Origin: Natrinema salifodinae
GTDB taxonomy: Archaea > Halobacteriota > Halobacteria > Halobacteriales > Natrialbaceae
Direction of reading: 5' to 3'
Assembly (NCBI RefSeq): GCF_900110455.1
Contig: NZ_FOIS01000004.1
Span: forward strand, 744,001 to 808,000
DNA: 64,000 nucleotides
A program made the position numbers and the translations under genes. Position 1 is the first letter of the stretch. Each line of letters starts with the position of its first letter. The notes under the pieces are model-generated. The model worked only from the letters and a program-made list of their open reading frames with translations, had not been told where the DNA came from and ran no database searches. This document shows, piece after piece, positions 29,535 to 38,216 of this stretch.

Positions 29535-30038
29535 ATGAACGTCGGCATCGTCTCGGACACGCACGACAACGTCGAAGCGACCGAGCGCGCGACCGAGATT
29601 TTCGAGGCGGAAGGCGTCGAGACCGTCATTCACTGCGGCGACTTCGTCGCACCGTTGATGGTGCCCTACTTCGAGGACTTCGAACTTCACGGCGTCCTCG
29701 GGAACAACGACGGCGATGTCGCGAACCTCCAGGGTGCATTCGACTCGCTGGGCGGCGAGAGCCAGCTGCACGGACGCTTCGCCGACATCGAGTTCGACGG
29801 GCTCTCGTTCGCCGTCCTCCACGGCGAACAGCTCGCAGAGGTCGAGGCGATCGCCGCCGGCGAGACCTACGACTTCGTCTGTTACGGCCACCACCACGAG
29901 CGCGAACTCTCGGCGGAGGGGCGGACGACGGTGCTCAACCCCGGTGCGCACTTCCTGCCGCAGTCCGAGGACGACCGAACCGTCGCGATCGTCGACACGC
30001 GCTCGGAGTCGGTTCGGTTCCGATCGGTACGCGAGTAG
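29535..30038 (+). CDS. YfcE/MJ0936-type metallophosphoesterase
   Basis: 167 residues, a complete small calcineurin-like phosphoesterase: GIVSDTHDN for the first metal, VIHCGDF, GNNDGD and YGHHHERE for the remaining metal ligands. There is no signal peptide, so it is cytoplasmic. Such enzymes hydrolyse phosphodiesters, often 2',3'-cAMP or model substrates; the true substrate is unknown. The gene diverges from the extracellular 5'-nucleotidase. Confidence 0.92.
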   Translation: MNVGIVSDTHDNVEATERATEIFEAEGVETVIHCGDFVAPLMVPYFEDFELHGVLGNNDGDVANLQGAFDSLGGESQLHGRFADIEFDGLSFAVLHGEQLAEVEAIAAGETYDFVCYGHHHERELSAEGRTTVLNPGAHFLPQSEDDRTVAIVDTRSESVRFRSVRE

Positions 30039-30065
30039 CGCCGCCGCGTCGCCGGCCCCGCCCCC

Positions 30066-30830
30066 TCACATGAACATCCGATCCTCCGGGAAGCTCTGAT
30101 TGGCGATCCCCTCTTGCGATTCGAGCGCTTCCATGCGGTCCGCAAGTTCGGCAAAGTACCGCTGCAGTTCCGCGGCATGTTCGCGTAGCTGTTCGTCGTC
30201 GATCTCGAGTCCGTAAACGGTCTCCAGCAGGCCCAGGTACCGGAGCGCCGCTCCGAGGTCCGGACCGGGCGGGTGCGTCGGCGTAATGTACGCGCCCAGC
30301 GGCGGGGCCTCCCCTTCGAGACTGCGAGCCGTCAGTTCGCCGGCGACGCCGTCGAGGACGCCGCCGCTGGCCGGCGATACGTCCGTCCCGCCGAGCCGTC
30401 GCTCTCGGTACTCCGGCGTCGCGACGGAGAAGACGTCGTGTTCTTCCGGTCCGTGCGGATACGGGATACCGTGAAAGACGGCCAGTTCGTCGATCTCGGT
30501 CGCGTCGATCCACTCGAGGAGGCCGTCCGCGAACACGTCGGCCGCCCAGACCGGCACAAATAGCTCGCTCAGCAGGACGCAGTAGTCGCCCGCCGGCGAC
30601 GTGTAGAGGCGCATCGGGTGTCGCGGTTCGCCGTCCTCGACCGGGGTGATGTCCGGGAGCCCGCGGGATCGAACGTGACCGACCTGGTCGAACTCGAGGT
30701 GCGTGACGAGGTGGTCGACCGCGGTGAGTCCCGCCAGGCCGACGTTCGAGAGGCCGACGAGCAGCGGTCCCGCGAGCGGGTCGTCGGTCGAAACGGACAC
30801 TTCGTAGGTCGGATCGGGAGCCGGGGCCAT
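30066..30830 (-). CDS. PAC2-family protein (proteasome assembly chaperone-like)
   Basis: 254 residues. PAC2-family features: GPLLVGLSNVGLAGLTAVDHL, AVFHGIPYPHGPEE and a C-terminal helical segment with LREHAAELQRYFAELADRMEALE. Eukaryotic relatives are proteasome assembly chaperones, and the archaeal ones are thought to help 20S assembly. The start is the ATG at 30830. Convergent with the phosphoesterase gene (27 nt between stops). Confidence 0.82.
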   Translation of the reverse strand: MAPAPDPTYEVSVSTDDPLAGPLLVGLSNVGLAGLTAVDHLVTHLEFDQVGHVRSRGLPDITPVEDGEPRHPMRLYTSPAGDYCVLLSELFVPVWAADVFADGLLEWIDATEIDELAVFHGIPYPHGPEEHDVFSVATPEYRERRLGGTDVSPASGGVLDGVAGELTARSLEGEAPPLGAYITPTHPPGPDLGAALRYLGLLETVYGLEIDDEQLREHAAELQRYFAELADRMEALESQEGIANQSFPEDRMFM

Positions 30831-30942
30831 GTGCGTTGCTACGCCGGACCAGCCCTTATACCACCGCCGTGGGTCTTCCCGCCGCGTCCGCCCGGGACTC
30901 GCGGACCAAGGCCTTAACCTCGCCCAGCCAGTATCGTACCGT

Positions 30943-31500
30943 ATGCAGCACGTGAAGATTCCGCAGGACCGCATCGGCGTTCTCATCGGCGAAGGAGGCG
31001 AAACGATGCGCGAGATCGAAGCGGAAGCGGAAGTTCGACTCGACATCGACTCGGAGAACGGCTCCGTCGCCGTCGAGACCGTCGGCGATCCCGTCCGCGG
31101 CCTCAAGGGCCCCGAGATCGTCCGCGCCATCGGGCGCGGATTCGCCCCCGAGGACGCGATGCGACTGCTCGAGGACGACATGATGTTGTTCGACGTGGTC
31201 GACATCGACGCCGCCGCCCGCAACAAGAACGACATGAAACGGAAGAAGGGGCGGCTCATCGGTGAGGGCGGCCGAACCCGCGAACTCATGGAGGAACTGA
31301 CCGGGGCCGACGTCGTCATCTACGGCTCGACGCTCGGGATCATCGGCGCGCCACAGGAGGTCGACGCCGTCCGCAGCGCGGCCGAGATGCTCTTAGACGG
31401 TGCGCCCCACGGTGCCGTCTACTCCTTCCTCGAGGAGAAGCACAACGAGATGAAACATCAGGGAATGGAGTACCACCGGTTCCCCGGCGGGCAGTCCTGA
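30943..31500 (+). CDS. KH-domain RNA-binding protein, Dim2/Pno1-like
   Basis: 185 residues with two KH domains: GxxG loops in VLIGEGGETMREIE and RLIGEGGRTRELME. Archaeal Dim2 (Pno1/Krr1-like) proteins bind the 3' end of 16S rRNA and work with Nob1 and Rio1 in 30S maturation. It is divergent from the PAC2 gene. Its relation to the rio1 gene upstream is conserved in many archaea, though here several phosphatase genes lie between. Confidence 0.93.
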   Translation: MQHVKIPQDRIGVLIGEGGETMREIEAEAEVRLDIDSENGSVAVETVGDPVRGLKGPEIVRAIGRGFAPEDAMRLLEDDMMLFDVVDIDAAARNKNDMKRKKGRLIGEGGRTRELMEELTGADVVIYGSTLGIIGAPQEVDAVRSAAEMLLDGAPHGAVYSFLEEKHNEMKHQGMEYHRFPGGQS

Positions 31501-31852
31501 TCGGTACGATCGGTCCGTTCGTTGCTACTTCTCATCTCGCCACGTCTCGTCTCTAATCGCTTCTTCGATAGCGTCGACTTCGATCGACCCTCGTCCTTCG
31601 CAACCGACGACGAACCGGGTTCAGCGAGTTGCTCGAACAGCCGCGGCGCCGTCCGAGGTGGTCCGTGGGAGGGAGATCGTCTCCCGAATTACTGTCGGAG
31701 CGACACGTCGGGCTCGAGGCCCTTCTCGCGTATTGCTATAAATACCAGAACTGCCATCGGATCGGAAACGCAAGACGGGGGCCGGTTTTCGGGGCCCGAT
31801 TAGACCGGCAGCAAAAGAATTATATAGAATAGCAATCAATCCTTCGGTGACC
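31501..31852 (+). other. 352-nt region before the thermosome gene
   Basis: No gene that I can support. Besides the thermosome box A at 31820-31827, it contains a second TATA-like CTATAAATA at 31736-31744, about 110 nt upstream of the start, so there may be two transcription starts or a short unannotated transcript. Confidence 0.5.
31820..31827 (+). promoter_or_regulatory. Box A of the thermosome gene
   Basis: TTATATAG, 26 nt before a GTG at 31847 and 33 nt before the ATG at 31853. A strong archaeal box A, as expected for an abundant, heat-inducible chaperonin. Confidence 0.7.
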
Positions 31853-33529
31853 ATGGCACAACAGCAGATGGGCAACCAGCCCCTCATCGTTCTCTCGGAG
31901 GAGAGCCAGCGAACCTCCGGGAAAGACGCGCAGTCGATGAACATCCAGGCCGGGAAGGCCGTCGCCGAGTCGGTACGGACGACGCTCGGCCCGAAGGGGA
32001 TGGACAAGATGCTCGTCGACTCGACGGGCAACGTCGTCGTCACGAACGACGGCGTCACGCTCCTCTCGGAGATGGACATCGACCACCCCGCGGCCGACAT
32101 GATCGTCGAAGTCGCGGAGACCCAGGAGGACGAGGTCGGTGACGGGACGACCAGTGCCGTCGTCGTCGCCGGCGAACTCCTCAGCCAGGCCGAGGACCTC
32201 CTCGACCAGGACATCCACGCGACCACCCTCGCCCAGGGGTACCGCGAGGCCGCCGAGCAGGCCACGGAGGCCCTCGAAGAGATCGCCATCGACGTCGACG
32301 AGGACGACACGGACGTCCTCGAGCAGATCGCCGCGACGGCGATGACCGGCAAAGGCGCCGAGAGCGCCAAGGACCTGCTCTCCGAACTCGTCGTCGACGC
32401 CGTCCGCGCAGTCGCGGACGACGACGGCGTCGATACGGACAACATCAAAGTCGAGAAGGTCGTCGGCGGCTCCATCGAGAACTCGGAGCTCGTCGAGGGC
32501 GTCATCGTCGACAAGGAGCGCGTCTCCGAGAACATGCCCTACTTCACCGAGGACGCCAACGTCGCGATCATCGACGGCGACCTCGAGGTCAAGGAGACCG
32601 AAATCGACGCTGAGGTCAACGTCACCGACCCCGACCAGCTCGAGCAGTTCTTAGAGCAGGAGGAGGCCCAGCTGCGCGAGATGGCCGAGCAGATCGCCGA
32701 CGTCGGCGCCGACGTCGTCTTCGTCGACGGCGGCATCGACGACATGGCCCAGCACTACCTCGCCCAGGAGGGCATCATCGCGGTCCGCCGCGTCAAGTCC
32801 AGCGACCAGACCCAGCTGGCCCGCGCGACCGGTGCTCGCCCCGTCTCGAACGTCGACGACCTGACCGAGGACGACCTCGGCTTCGCCGGCAGCGTCGCCC
32901 AGAAGGAGATCGCCGGCGACCAGCGCATCTTCGTCGAGGACGTCGACGACGCCAAGGCCGTCACCCTCATCCTCCGCGGCGGCACCGAGCACGTCATCGA
33001 CGAGATCGACCGCGCCATCGAGGACTCGCTGGGCGTCGTCCGGACGACCATCGAGGACGGCAAGGTTCTCGCCGGCGGCGGCGCGCCCGAGATCGACCTC
33101 TCGCTCGCGCTCCGTGACTACGCCGACTCCGTCGGCGGCCGCGAGCAACTCGCCGTCGAGGCCTTCGCCGACGCGCTCGAAGTCATCCCGCGCACGCTGG
33201 CCGAGAACGCTGGACTCGACCCCATCGACTCGCTGGTCGAACTGCGTAGCGCCCACGACGGCGGCGACACCGCTGCCGGCCTGGACGCCTACACCGGCGA
33301 CACCATCGACATGGACGCCGAGGGCGTCTACGAGCCGCTGCGCGTGAAGACCCAGGCCATCGAGTCCGCCACCGAGGCGGCCGTCATGCTGCTGCGCATC
33401 GACGACGTCATCGCCGCGGGCGACCTCGCCGTCGAGGACAACGACGACGACGAGGAGATGCCCGGCGGCCCCGGCGGCGGCATGGGCGGCATGGGCGGTA
33501 TGGGCGGCGGCATGGGCGGCATGATGTAA
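31853..33529 (+). CDS. Thermosome subunit (group II chaperonin)
   Basis: 558 residues. Group II chaperonin that folds proteins in a two-ring ATP-driven cage. The ATP site shows [30 protein letters not shown] and [10 protein letters not shown]. The C-terminus is a Gly-Met repeat tail ([11 protein letters not shown]) that lines the cavity floor, typical of haloarchaeal CCT subunits. GTG at 31847 is a possible 2-codon-longer start. It has its own promoter and a strong hairpin terminator. Which of the several paralogues it is cannot be told. Confidence 0.97.
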   Translation: MAQQQMGNQPLIVLSEESQRTSGKDAQSMNIQAGKAVAESVRTTLGPKGMDKMLVDSTGNVVVTNDGVTLLSEMDIDHPAADMIVEVAETQEDEVGDGTTSAVVVAGELLSQAEDLLDQDIHATTLAQGYREAAEQATEALEEIAIDVDEDDTDVLEQIAATAMTGKGAESAKDLLSELVVDAVRAVADDDGVDTDNIKVEKVVGGSIENSELVEGVIVDKERVSENMPYFTEDANVAIIDGDLEVKETEIDAEVNVTDPDQLEQFLEQEEAQLREMAEQIADVGADVVFVDGGIDDMAQHYLAQEGIIAVRRVKSSDQTQLARATGARPVSNVDDLTEDDLGFAGSVAQKEIAGDQRIFVEDVDDAKAVTLILRGGTEHVIDEIDRAIEDSLGVVRTTIEDGKVLAGGGAPEIDLSLALRDYADSVGGREQLAVEAFADALEVIPRTLAENAGLDPIDSLVELRSAHDGGDTAAGLDAYTGDTIDMDAEGVYEPLRVKTQAIESATEAAVMLLRIDDVIAAGDLAVEDNDDDEEMPGGPGGGMGGMGGMGGGMGGMM

Positions 33530-33570
33530 GCCGGCCGGCCACGAGCCACCCACACACCGACCACCTGCAC

Positions 33571-33593
33571 CGCGCCACGCTGGCGCGCGTTTG
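33571..33593 (+). terminator. Hairpin terminator after the thermosome gene
   Basis: CGCGCCA-CGC-TGGCGCG is a perfect 7-bp stem with a 3-nt loop, followed by CGTTTG. It lies 42 nt after the stop codon. Confidence 0.5.
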
Positions 33594-33815
33594 TCGGACC
33601 GATCATCGATCAACCGCGACGGCCCATCTCTCCGACTCGCGTCGGCCCCGCTTTTCGCCGACCGTTCGCGGACCACGCTCCCGAATTTCCGTTTTCGCGC
33701 TTCGATCGCACTCCCGCAGTCCGCCGTCCGCCGACGCCGATTTCGACCTGCTTGGGAGTCTCCCGCACCGTAACGGGTAGTACGACTTAAGTGGCCGCTC
33801 GCAAAATCTGCCGTC

Positions 33816-34808
33816 ATGAACACGCTTCTACTGGACAGCGACGCGGTCGACGACCACGCGCGCCTGGCCGACGTCATCGACGCGGTCGAGGGGGCGTTCG
33901 GGGCCTTCGAGCGCGGCGACACGCAGATGCCCGCGAAGTCCTACATCGACCTGCCCCGGTACAACGGGGACTTCCGGTCGATGCCCGCCTACCTCGACAC
34001 GGGCGAGTGGGACGCGGCCGGCGTGAAGTGGGTCAACGTCCACCCGGACAACCCCGCGGACCACGACCTGCCGACGGTCCTGGGGACGATGATCTACTCC
34101 GATCCCGAGACCGCGTTTCCGCTCGCGATCATGGACGGGACGACGCTCACGATGAAACGGACCGGCGCCGCGGCCGCCGTCGCCACCGACCAGCTGGCCG
34201 TCGAGGGCGCCTCGAGCCTCGGCCTGGTCGGAGCCGGCGTCCAGTCGTACACGCAACTCGAGGCGATCAGCGAGGTCCGCCCGATCGAGAAGGTCGTCGT
34301 CTCGGATCCCGACGAGGACCGCGTCCAACGGTTCGTCGAGACCTACGAGGACCGGTTCGAGGTTCGCGCCGGATCGATCGCCGAGGCCGGTAGCTGCGAC
34401 GTTCTGTCGACGGTGACGCCGGTCGAGGACCCGATCGTGGGGCTAGACGACGTCGGCGAGCACACGCACGTCAACGCCATCGGTGCCGACGCCGAGGGGA
34501 AACACGAACTGACCGACGAACTTCTGGAGGCGGCTCGGATCGTCATCGACGACCACGAGCAGTGTACCCACTCGGGCGAGATCAACGTCCCGTACGGTGA
34601 GGGAACCCTGACCGACGCGGACATCTACGGCGAGATCGGCGAACTCGTCGTCGGTGCGAAGGCAGGCCGGACCGACGATACCGGGATCACGGTCTTCGAC
34701 TCGACCGGGCTCGCGATCCAGGACGTCGCGGCCGCCCGCGTAGTCTACGAGAACGCCAGTGCGGACGGCGACGGCTACGAGTTCGGAATGATCGACACCG
34801 ATCAGTAG
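33816..34808 (+). CDS. Ornithine cyclodeaminase / alanine dehydrogenase family (Mu-crystallin)
   Basis: 330 residues. The NAD-binding loop is SLGLVGAGVQSYTQLEAI, and GVKWVNVHPDN carries the catalytic Lys of the family. Archaeal members include an alanine dehydrogenase and ornithine cyclodeaminase; the sequence alone does not decide between them, though archaeal forms of this length are often alanine dehydrogenase. An ACTTAAG element about 27 nt before the ATG suggests a leaderless transcript. It stands alone. Confidence 0.9.
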   Translation: MNTLLLDSDAVDDHARLADVIDAVEGAFGAFERGDTQMPAKSYIDLPRYNGDFRSMPAYLDTGEWDAAGVKWVNVHPDNPADHDLPTVLGTMIYSDPETAFPLAIMDGTTLTMKRTGAAAAVATDQLAVEGASSLGLVGAGVQSYTQLEAISEVRPIEKVVVSDPDEDRVQRFVETYEDRFEVRAGSIAEAGSCDVLSTVTPVEDPIVGLDDVGEHTHVNAIGADAEGKHELTDELLEAARIVIDDHEQCTHSGEINVPYGEGTLTDADIYGEIGELVVGAKAGRTDDTGITVFDSTGLAIQDVAAARVVYENASADGDGYEFGMIDTDQ

Positions 34809-34926
34809 CCGCCCGGCCGTCCTCGCGTCGTCGTCTCCGTTCCGCTCGCGACGGCGCACCGTCTCTCCCCGCTATCTTCGGCGAAAAAGCAGCGTGATCG
34901 CGGACCGCAATCGGTAGACTGCGGTG

Positions 34927-36369
34927 TCAGTCGTCAGACTTCGCGGTTCCAGCCTGGTCGCCGCCGGCATCGCGACCGACCGCCGTCTCGCGGAGATCGG
35001 CCTCGATCTCCTCGAGCGACCGTCCTTTCGTCTCGGGGACGAGCTGGTAACAGAAGCCCAGCGCGAACAGGGAGAGCAGGCCGTACAGCCAGAACGTGCC
35101 GGACTGCCCGAGCGTGTCGACCAGGCCGAGGAAGGTCAGCGAGACGATCAAGTTGCCGGCCCAGTTGATGACCGTGACGACGCCCATCGCCGTCCCCCGA
35201 ACTTCCATCGGGTAGATCTCGGAGATCATCAGCCAGAAGACCGGGCCGAGACCGATCGCGAAGCTGGCCACGTACAACATTAGGCTCCCGGTCGCAACCC
35301 AGCCGATGGTGCCGGAGAGGCCGGGCAGGTAGAACACGATCCCGAGGATCGCCAGCATGACGGTCATGCCGGCCAGGCCCGAGAGCAACAGCGGGCGGCG
35401 GCCGGTGCGGTCGATCAGCAGGACCGCGACGACGGTCATGGCGACGTTGACGGCACCGATGCCGACGGTCGCGAGGATCGACGCGCTGTCGCCGAAGCCG
35501 GTCGACTCGAGGATCGTCGGCGCGTAGTACATGACCGTGTTGATGCCGGTCACCTGCTGGAAGGCCGCCAGGCCGACCCCGACGACCAGCATCGGTCGCA
35601 CCCACGGCTGAAGCAGGTCGCTGAGGGTGCCGGATTCGGTGTGGATCGTCTCTTTGATCTCCTGCAGTTCGGCGTCGATCTGGCTCTCGACGCGGGTCTT
35701 GGACAGCACTTCGCGGGCGTCGGTTTCGCGGCCCTGCTCGTAGAGCCAGCGGGGGCTCGCGGGCATGAAGAGCATACCGACGAAGAGGACGGCCGCGGGG
35801 ACCATGCCGAGGCCGAGCATCCAGCGCCACTCGCCGCCGGCGGAGAACGCGTAGTTGACGAGATACGCGATGAGGATGCCGCTGGTGATCGTCAGTTGGT
35901 TCAGCGAGACCAGCGAGCCGCGGATCTTCGGCGGTGCGATCTCGGAGATGTACAGCGGGCCGACGACGGAGGCGAAGCCGACCCCGATGCCGTCGATGAT
36001 CCGACCGATGATCAGCACCTCGGCGGTCGGGGCGATCGCCATGATGAGCGAGCCCACGAAGAAGATGACGGCCCCAACGAGGATGAGCCGCCGCCGACCG
36101 AGGCGGTCAGCGATCCGACCGCCGACGGCTGCACCGATGATCGCGCCGACCATCGCCCCGCTGACGATGATCCCTTCGATGAACGACGCGCTGAACGAGA
36201 CGCCGAACAGCGTCGTTAGGTCGAACGTGTTTCGAATGTACAACATCGCGCCAGAGATGACGCCGGTGTCGAATCCGAACAGTAGCCCGTTGAGCGCGGC
36301 CAGGGCCGCGACGACGTAAACGAACGGATTCCGTCCATTACCGGTCGCTCCTGTGTGTGTCGTCGACAT
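34927..36369 (-). CDS. Sugar-porter MFS transporter
   Basis: 480 residues, 12 membrane helices. Sugar-porter marks: GFDTGVISGAMLYI in helix 1, ADRLGRRR and DRTGRRP loops, GIGVGFASVVGPLYISEIAP after helix 4, QQVTGIN in helix 7 and VPETKGRSLEEIE after helix 12. It would be a proton- or sodium-coupled hexose or polyol importer in the cell membrane. Sugar not identified. Its upstream gap is unusually A/T-rich. Confidence 0.93.
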   Translation of the reverse strand: MSTTHTGATGNGRNPFVYVVAALAALNGLLFGFDTGVISGAMLYIRNTFDLTTLFGVSFSASFIEGIIVSGAMVGAIIGAAVGGRIADRLGRRRLILVGAVIFFVGSLIMAIAPTAEVLIIGRIIDGIGVGFASVVGPLYISEIAPPKIRGSLVSLNQLTITSGILIAYLVNYAFSAGGEWRWMLGLGMVPAAVLFVGMLFMPASPRWLYEQGRETDAREVLSKTRVESQIDAELQEIKETIHTESGTLSDLLQPWVRPMLVVGVGLAAFQQVTGINTVMYYAPTILESTGFGDSASILATVGIGAVNVAMTVVAVLLIDRTGRRPLLLSGLAGMTVMLAILGIVFYLPGLSGTIGWVATGSLMLYVASFAIGLGPVFWLMISEIYPMEVRGTAMGVVTVINWAGNLIVSLTFLGLVDTLGQSGTFWLYGLLSLFALGFCYQLVPETKGRSLEEIEADLRETAVGRDAGGDQAGTAKSDD

Positions 36370-36515
36370 TGCTATTTGCTATTGAAGATTGTTTCAGACC
36401 ATAGTTAACAAACCCACCGATCCTCGCTCAGATATGTAATCAAATTATATTATCTACCTTTCCGACTGACTATAATTGTGGTCCGCTACCTCGTGACGAG
36501 ATATCGAGTTTCACG
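36370..36515. promoter_or_regulatory. A/T-rich promoter region of the sugar transporter
   Basis: 146 nt of markedly lower G+C than the flanks, with TATA-like runs (AATTATATTATC). It separates the transporter start from the end of the DUF2071 gene and probably holds the transporter promoter. I see no clear operator. Confidence 0.4.
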
Positions 36516-37277
36516 TTACCCGAGTCGACGGGGGATCGATCCCGTCATATCGAGCTCTTTGCAGTAGTGAGCGATGCACTCGCTCGTCGGTTGCGGAAGA
36601 TTAGCCGCTTCGAACATCGTGTTTTCGCCGATCGTCACGGCCGCGGGCTGGAGCGGCCACGGGTCGTGGGAGATCTCACCGGACAGGATGCCGTCCGACT
36701 CCGGCGCGTAGAACCGGCGCCGCGCCGTGAGCCAGTAGTCGAGGGAGTCCGGCTCCGCGGTGAAAACCTCCCCATCCGGTCGGTAGGTCGCGGCGAACCG
36801 GGCGGGAGCGCCGCCTTCAGTCTTCGACGCCGTGCGCTCGCTGGCGAAGGCGACATGATCGTTTTCTGTCGCGCCCACGCGCATCCGCGCGCGATAGACG
36901 GGTAATCGCGTCGTCCGCCCGACCGCCGCGGCGATTAGCGGACTCCCGACGTCGATGCTGAAGAAGAACAGGCCGGGGTCGCCCCGATACCTGACGTACG
37001 TCCGCACGTTGAGTTCGGCGAAGGCCAGGCGCGCGATCGACGGCGTCCCCCGGAGCCCGACGTTCGTGAGCACGAACGGGACCACGCTCAGCCAGGCGCG
37101 GCCGTCTCGCGTCTCGAGGGTCAGCTGACTCGGCACGTGGGGCCGGAGCTCGTCGGGATCGACCGGCCAGTGAACGAACAGCCCGTCCCGCCACGTCATC
37201 GAGGCGACGTGAGGTGCTTTCGGCGACGACCCGTCTGCGAACGTCCATCGGAAGGGATCCGTGCGTTGTTCGATCAT
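36516..37277 (-). CDS. DUF2071 (YqjF-like) protein
   Basis: 253 residues. It has the DUF2071 pattern: MTWRDGLFVHWPVDPDELRP, then WLSVVPFVLTNVGLRGTP, FAELNVRTYVRYRGDPGLFF and a C-terminal LQPAAVTIGENTMF. No catalytic residues are known for the family, which is acetoacetate-decarboxylase-like in fold. A minus-strand TATA (TTTTATACG, at 37319-37328) lies about 45 nt upstream. Confidence 0.8.
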   Translation of the reverse strand: MIEQRTDPFRWTFADGSSPKAPHVASMTWRDGLFVHWPVDPDELRPHVPSQLTLETRDGRAWLSVVPFVLTNVGLRGTPSIARLAFAELNVRTYVRYRGDPGLFFFSIDVGSPLIAAAVGRTTRLPVYRARMRVGATENDHVAFASERTASKTEGGAPARFAATYRPDGEVFTAEPDSLDYWLTARRRFYAPESDGILSGEISHDPWPLQPAAVTIGENTMFEAANLPQPTSECIAHYCKELDMTGSIPRRLG

Positions 37278-37380
37278 CCTCGAACCAACAGGTGCTGTCG
37301 AACCCGTACGACGGACCGGCGTATAAAATGGATAGGCAGCTGTTAGGTCCGATGGCGGTTCAGCCCTCGTTGGAGTCTCG

Positions 37381-37437
37381 AAAAAGAGCGCGAATCGCGG
37401 ATCCGCGGAGTGGGAATCAAACCCGTGAAATCACGGG
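37381..37437 (-). terminator. Terminator of the transducer-opsin operon
   Basis: On the minus strand after the opsin stop: a hairpin with CCCGTGA/TCACGGG arms (37422-37437), a palindrome CGCGGATCCGCG (37396-37407) and then a run of five T (37381-37385). This order suits a transcription terminator. Confidence 0.5.
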
Positions 37438-37451
37438 CCCGGAAGCGGTCG

Positions 37452-38216
37452 TCAGTCGGCCGGATCGATACCCGGTTCGGAGCCCGTCTCGAGGGTGACG
37501 CCGCCCGACCCGTCGTCGCCCGCGTCGGTCGATCCGCTGCCGTCGATCACCTGGTCCATGGCGTCGGTCGCGCGCAACACGAGAATCCCGAACCCGATCC
37601 GGGTGAGGGCATCGAGATAGGCCGCGAAGAAGATCCCGCTGAAGGCGTCGAGCAGCCCCAGTCCCTGACGGGAGACGAAGCCGATGACCAGGTAGAACAC
37701 CCACAGCAGCACCAGTAGGTTCCGGAGCTTTCCGTAGAGGAGGACCCGTTCGCCGCTCTGTTCGCTGGAGCGTCTCGTGAGCGGCCAGACGATCAGGTAG
37801 ACGAGCGCAGCGAGGGATCCGATCGTGACGAGGCCAGCCGCCGCGTTCAGCGGCGGTTCGAGGAGATAGCGCGCAGCCGTCGAGCCGACCCACGCCGCGA
37901 CCAGAACGGCCGTCGCGACCAGCGTCCGCCGGCTGGCTCCGGCGATCCACCCGGCGACGACGACCATGATGATCGTCGCGACCAGGTAGTCGATGTACCT
38001 GGTCATCGGGATCGGCTGGCCGCTCGCGGTCGTGATCCGGAACAGTTCGAGCGACATCCCGAGGTTCGAGAGCGCGAGCGTCCCGCAGATGATCGGGACC
38101 GGGAGGTAGTACCGCCGCTTCCCCGAGGGTAGCAGCGCGATCCACCCGAGGAAGCCGACGATTGCGGCCGTCATCACGTAGAAGGCGATCCGGTAGAGCT
38201 GGAGTTCGGGGATCAT
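37452..38216 (-). CDS. Sensory-rhodopsin-II-like protein lacking the retinal lysine
   Basis: 254 residues, seven helices, closest by pattern to sensory rhodopsin II. Helix G reads YLDALTRIGFGILVLR, where the family has YLDLVTKVGFG, so the Schiff-base Lys is Arg206 (codon CGG at 37599-37601, minus strand). Counterion-type residues remain: R73 and D76 in RYIDY. Of the retinal pocket, the helix C Trp is Y77, the helix C Thr is A80, and the helix F Pro and second Trp are L176 and G179. The relay pair Tyr175 and Thr205, and Tyr200 and Asp202, are kept. The start overlaps the transducer stop by 4 bases (ATGA). It should not bind retinal covalently; it may be a structural partner of its transducer. 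Confidence 0.9.
   Translation of the reverse strand: MIPELQLYRIAFYVMTAAIVGFLGWIALLPSGKRRYYLPVPIICGTLALSNLGMSLELFRITTASGQPIPMTRYIDYLVATIIMVVVAGWIAGASRRTLVATAVLVAAWVGSTAARYLLEPPLNAAAGLVTIGSLAALVYLIVWPLTRRSSEQSGERVLLYGKLRNLLVLLWVFYLVIGFVSRQGLGLLDAFSGIFFAAYLDALTRIGFGILVLRATDAMDQVIDGSGSTDAGDDGSGGVTLETGSEPGIDPAD

Noticed and set aside
33460-33529. GGM repeats as a DNA tandem repeat of interest
   Set aside because: They encode the normal Gly-Met tail of a thermosome subunit.
36370-36515. A/T-rich gap as a possible insertion-element scar
   Set aside because: No terminal repeats, target duplication or transposase remnant; A/T-rich promoters are normal here.
38213-38216. Frameshift or fusion between the transducer and the opsin-like gene
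   Set aside because: The overlap is a simple ATGA stop-start overlap, common for coupled genes; each product is complete.
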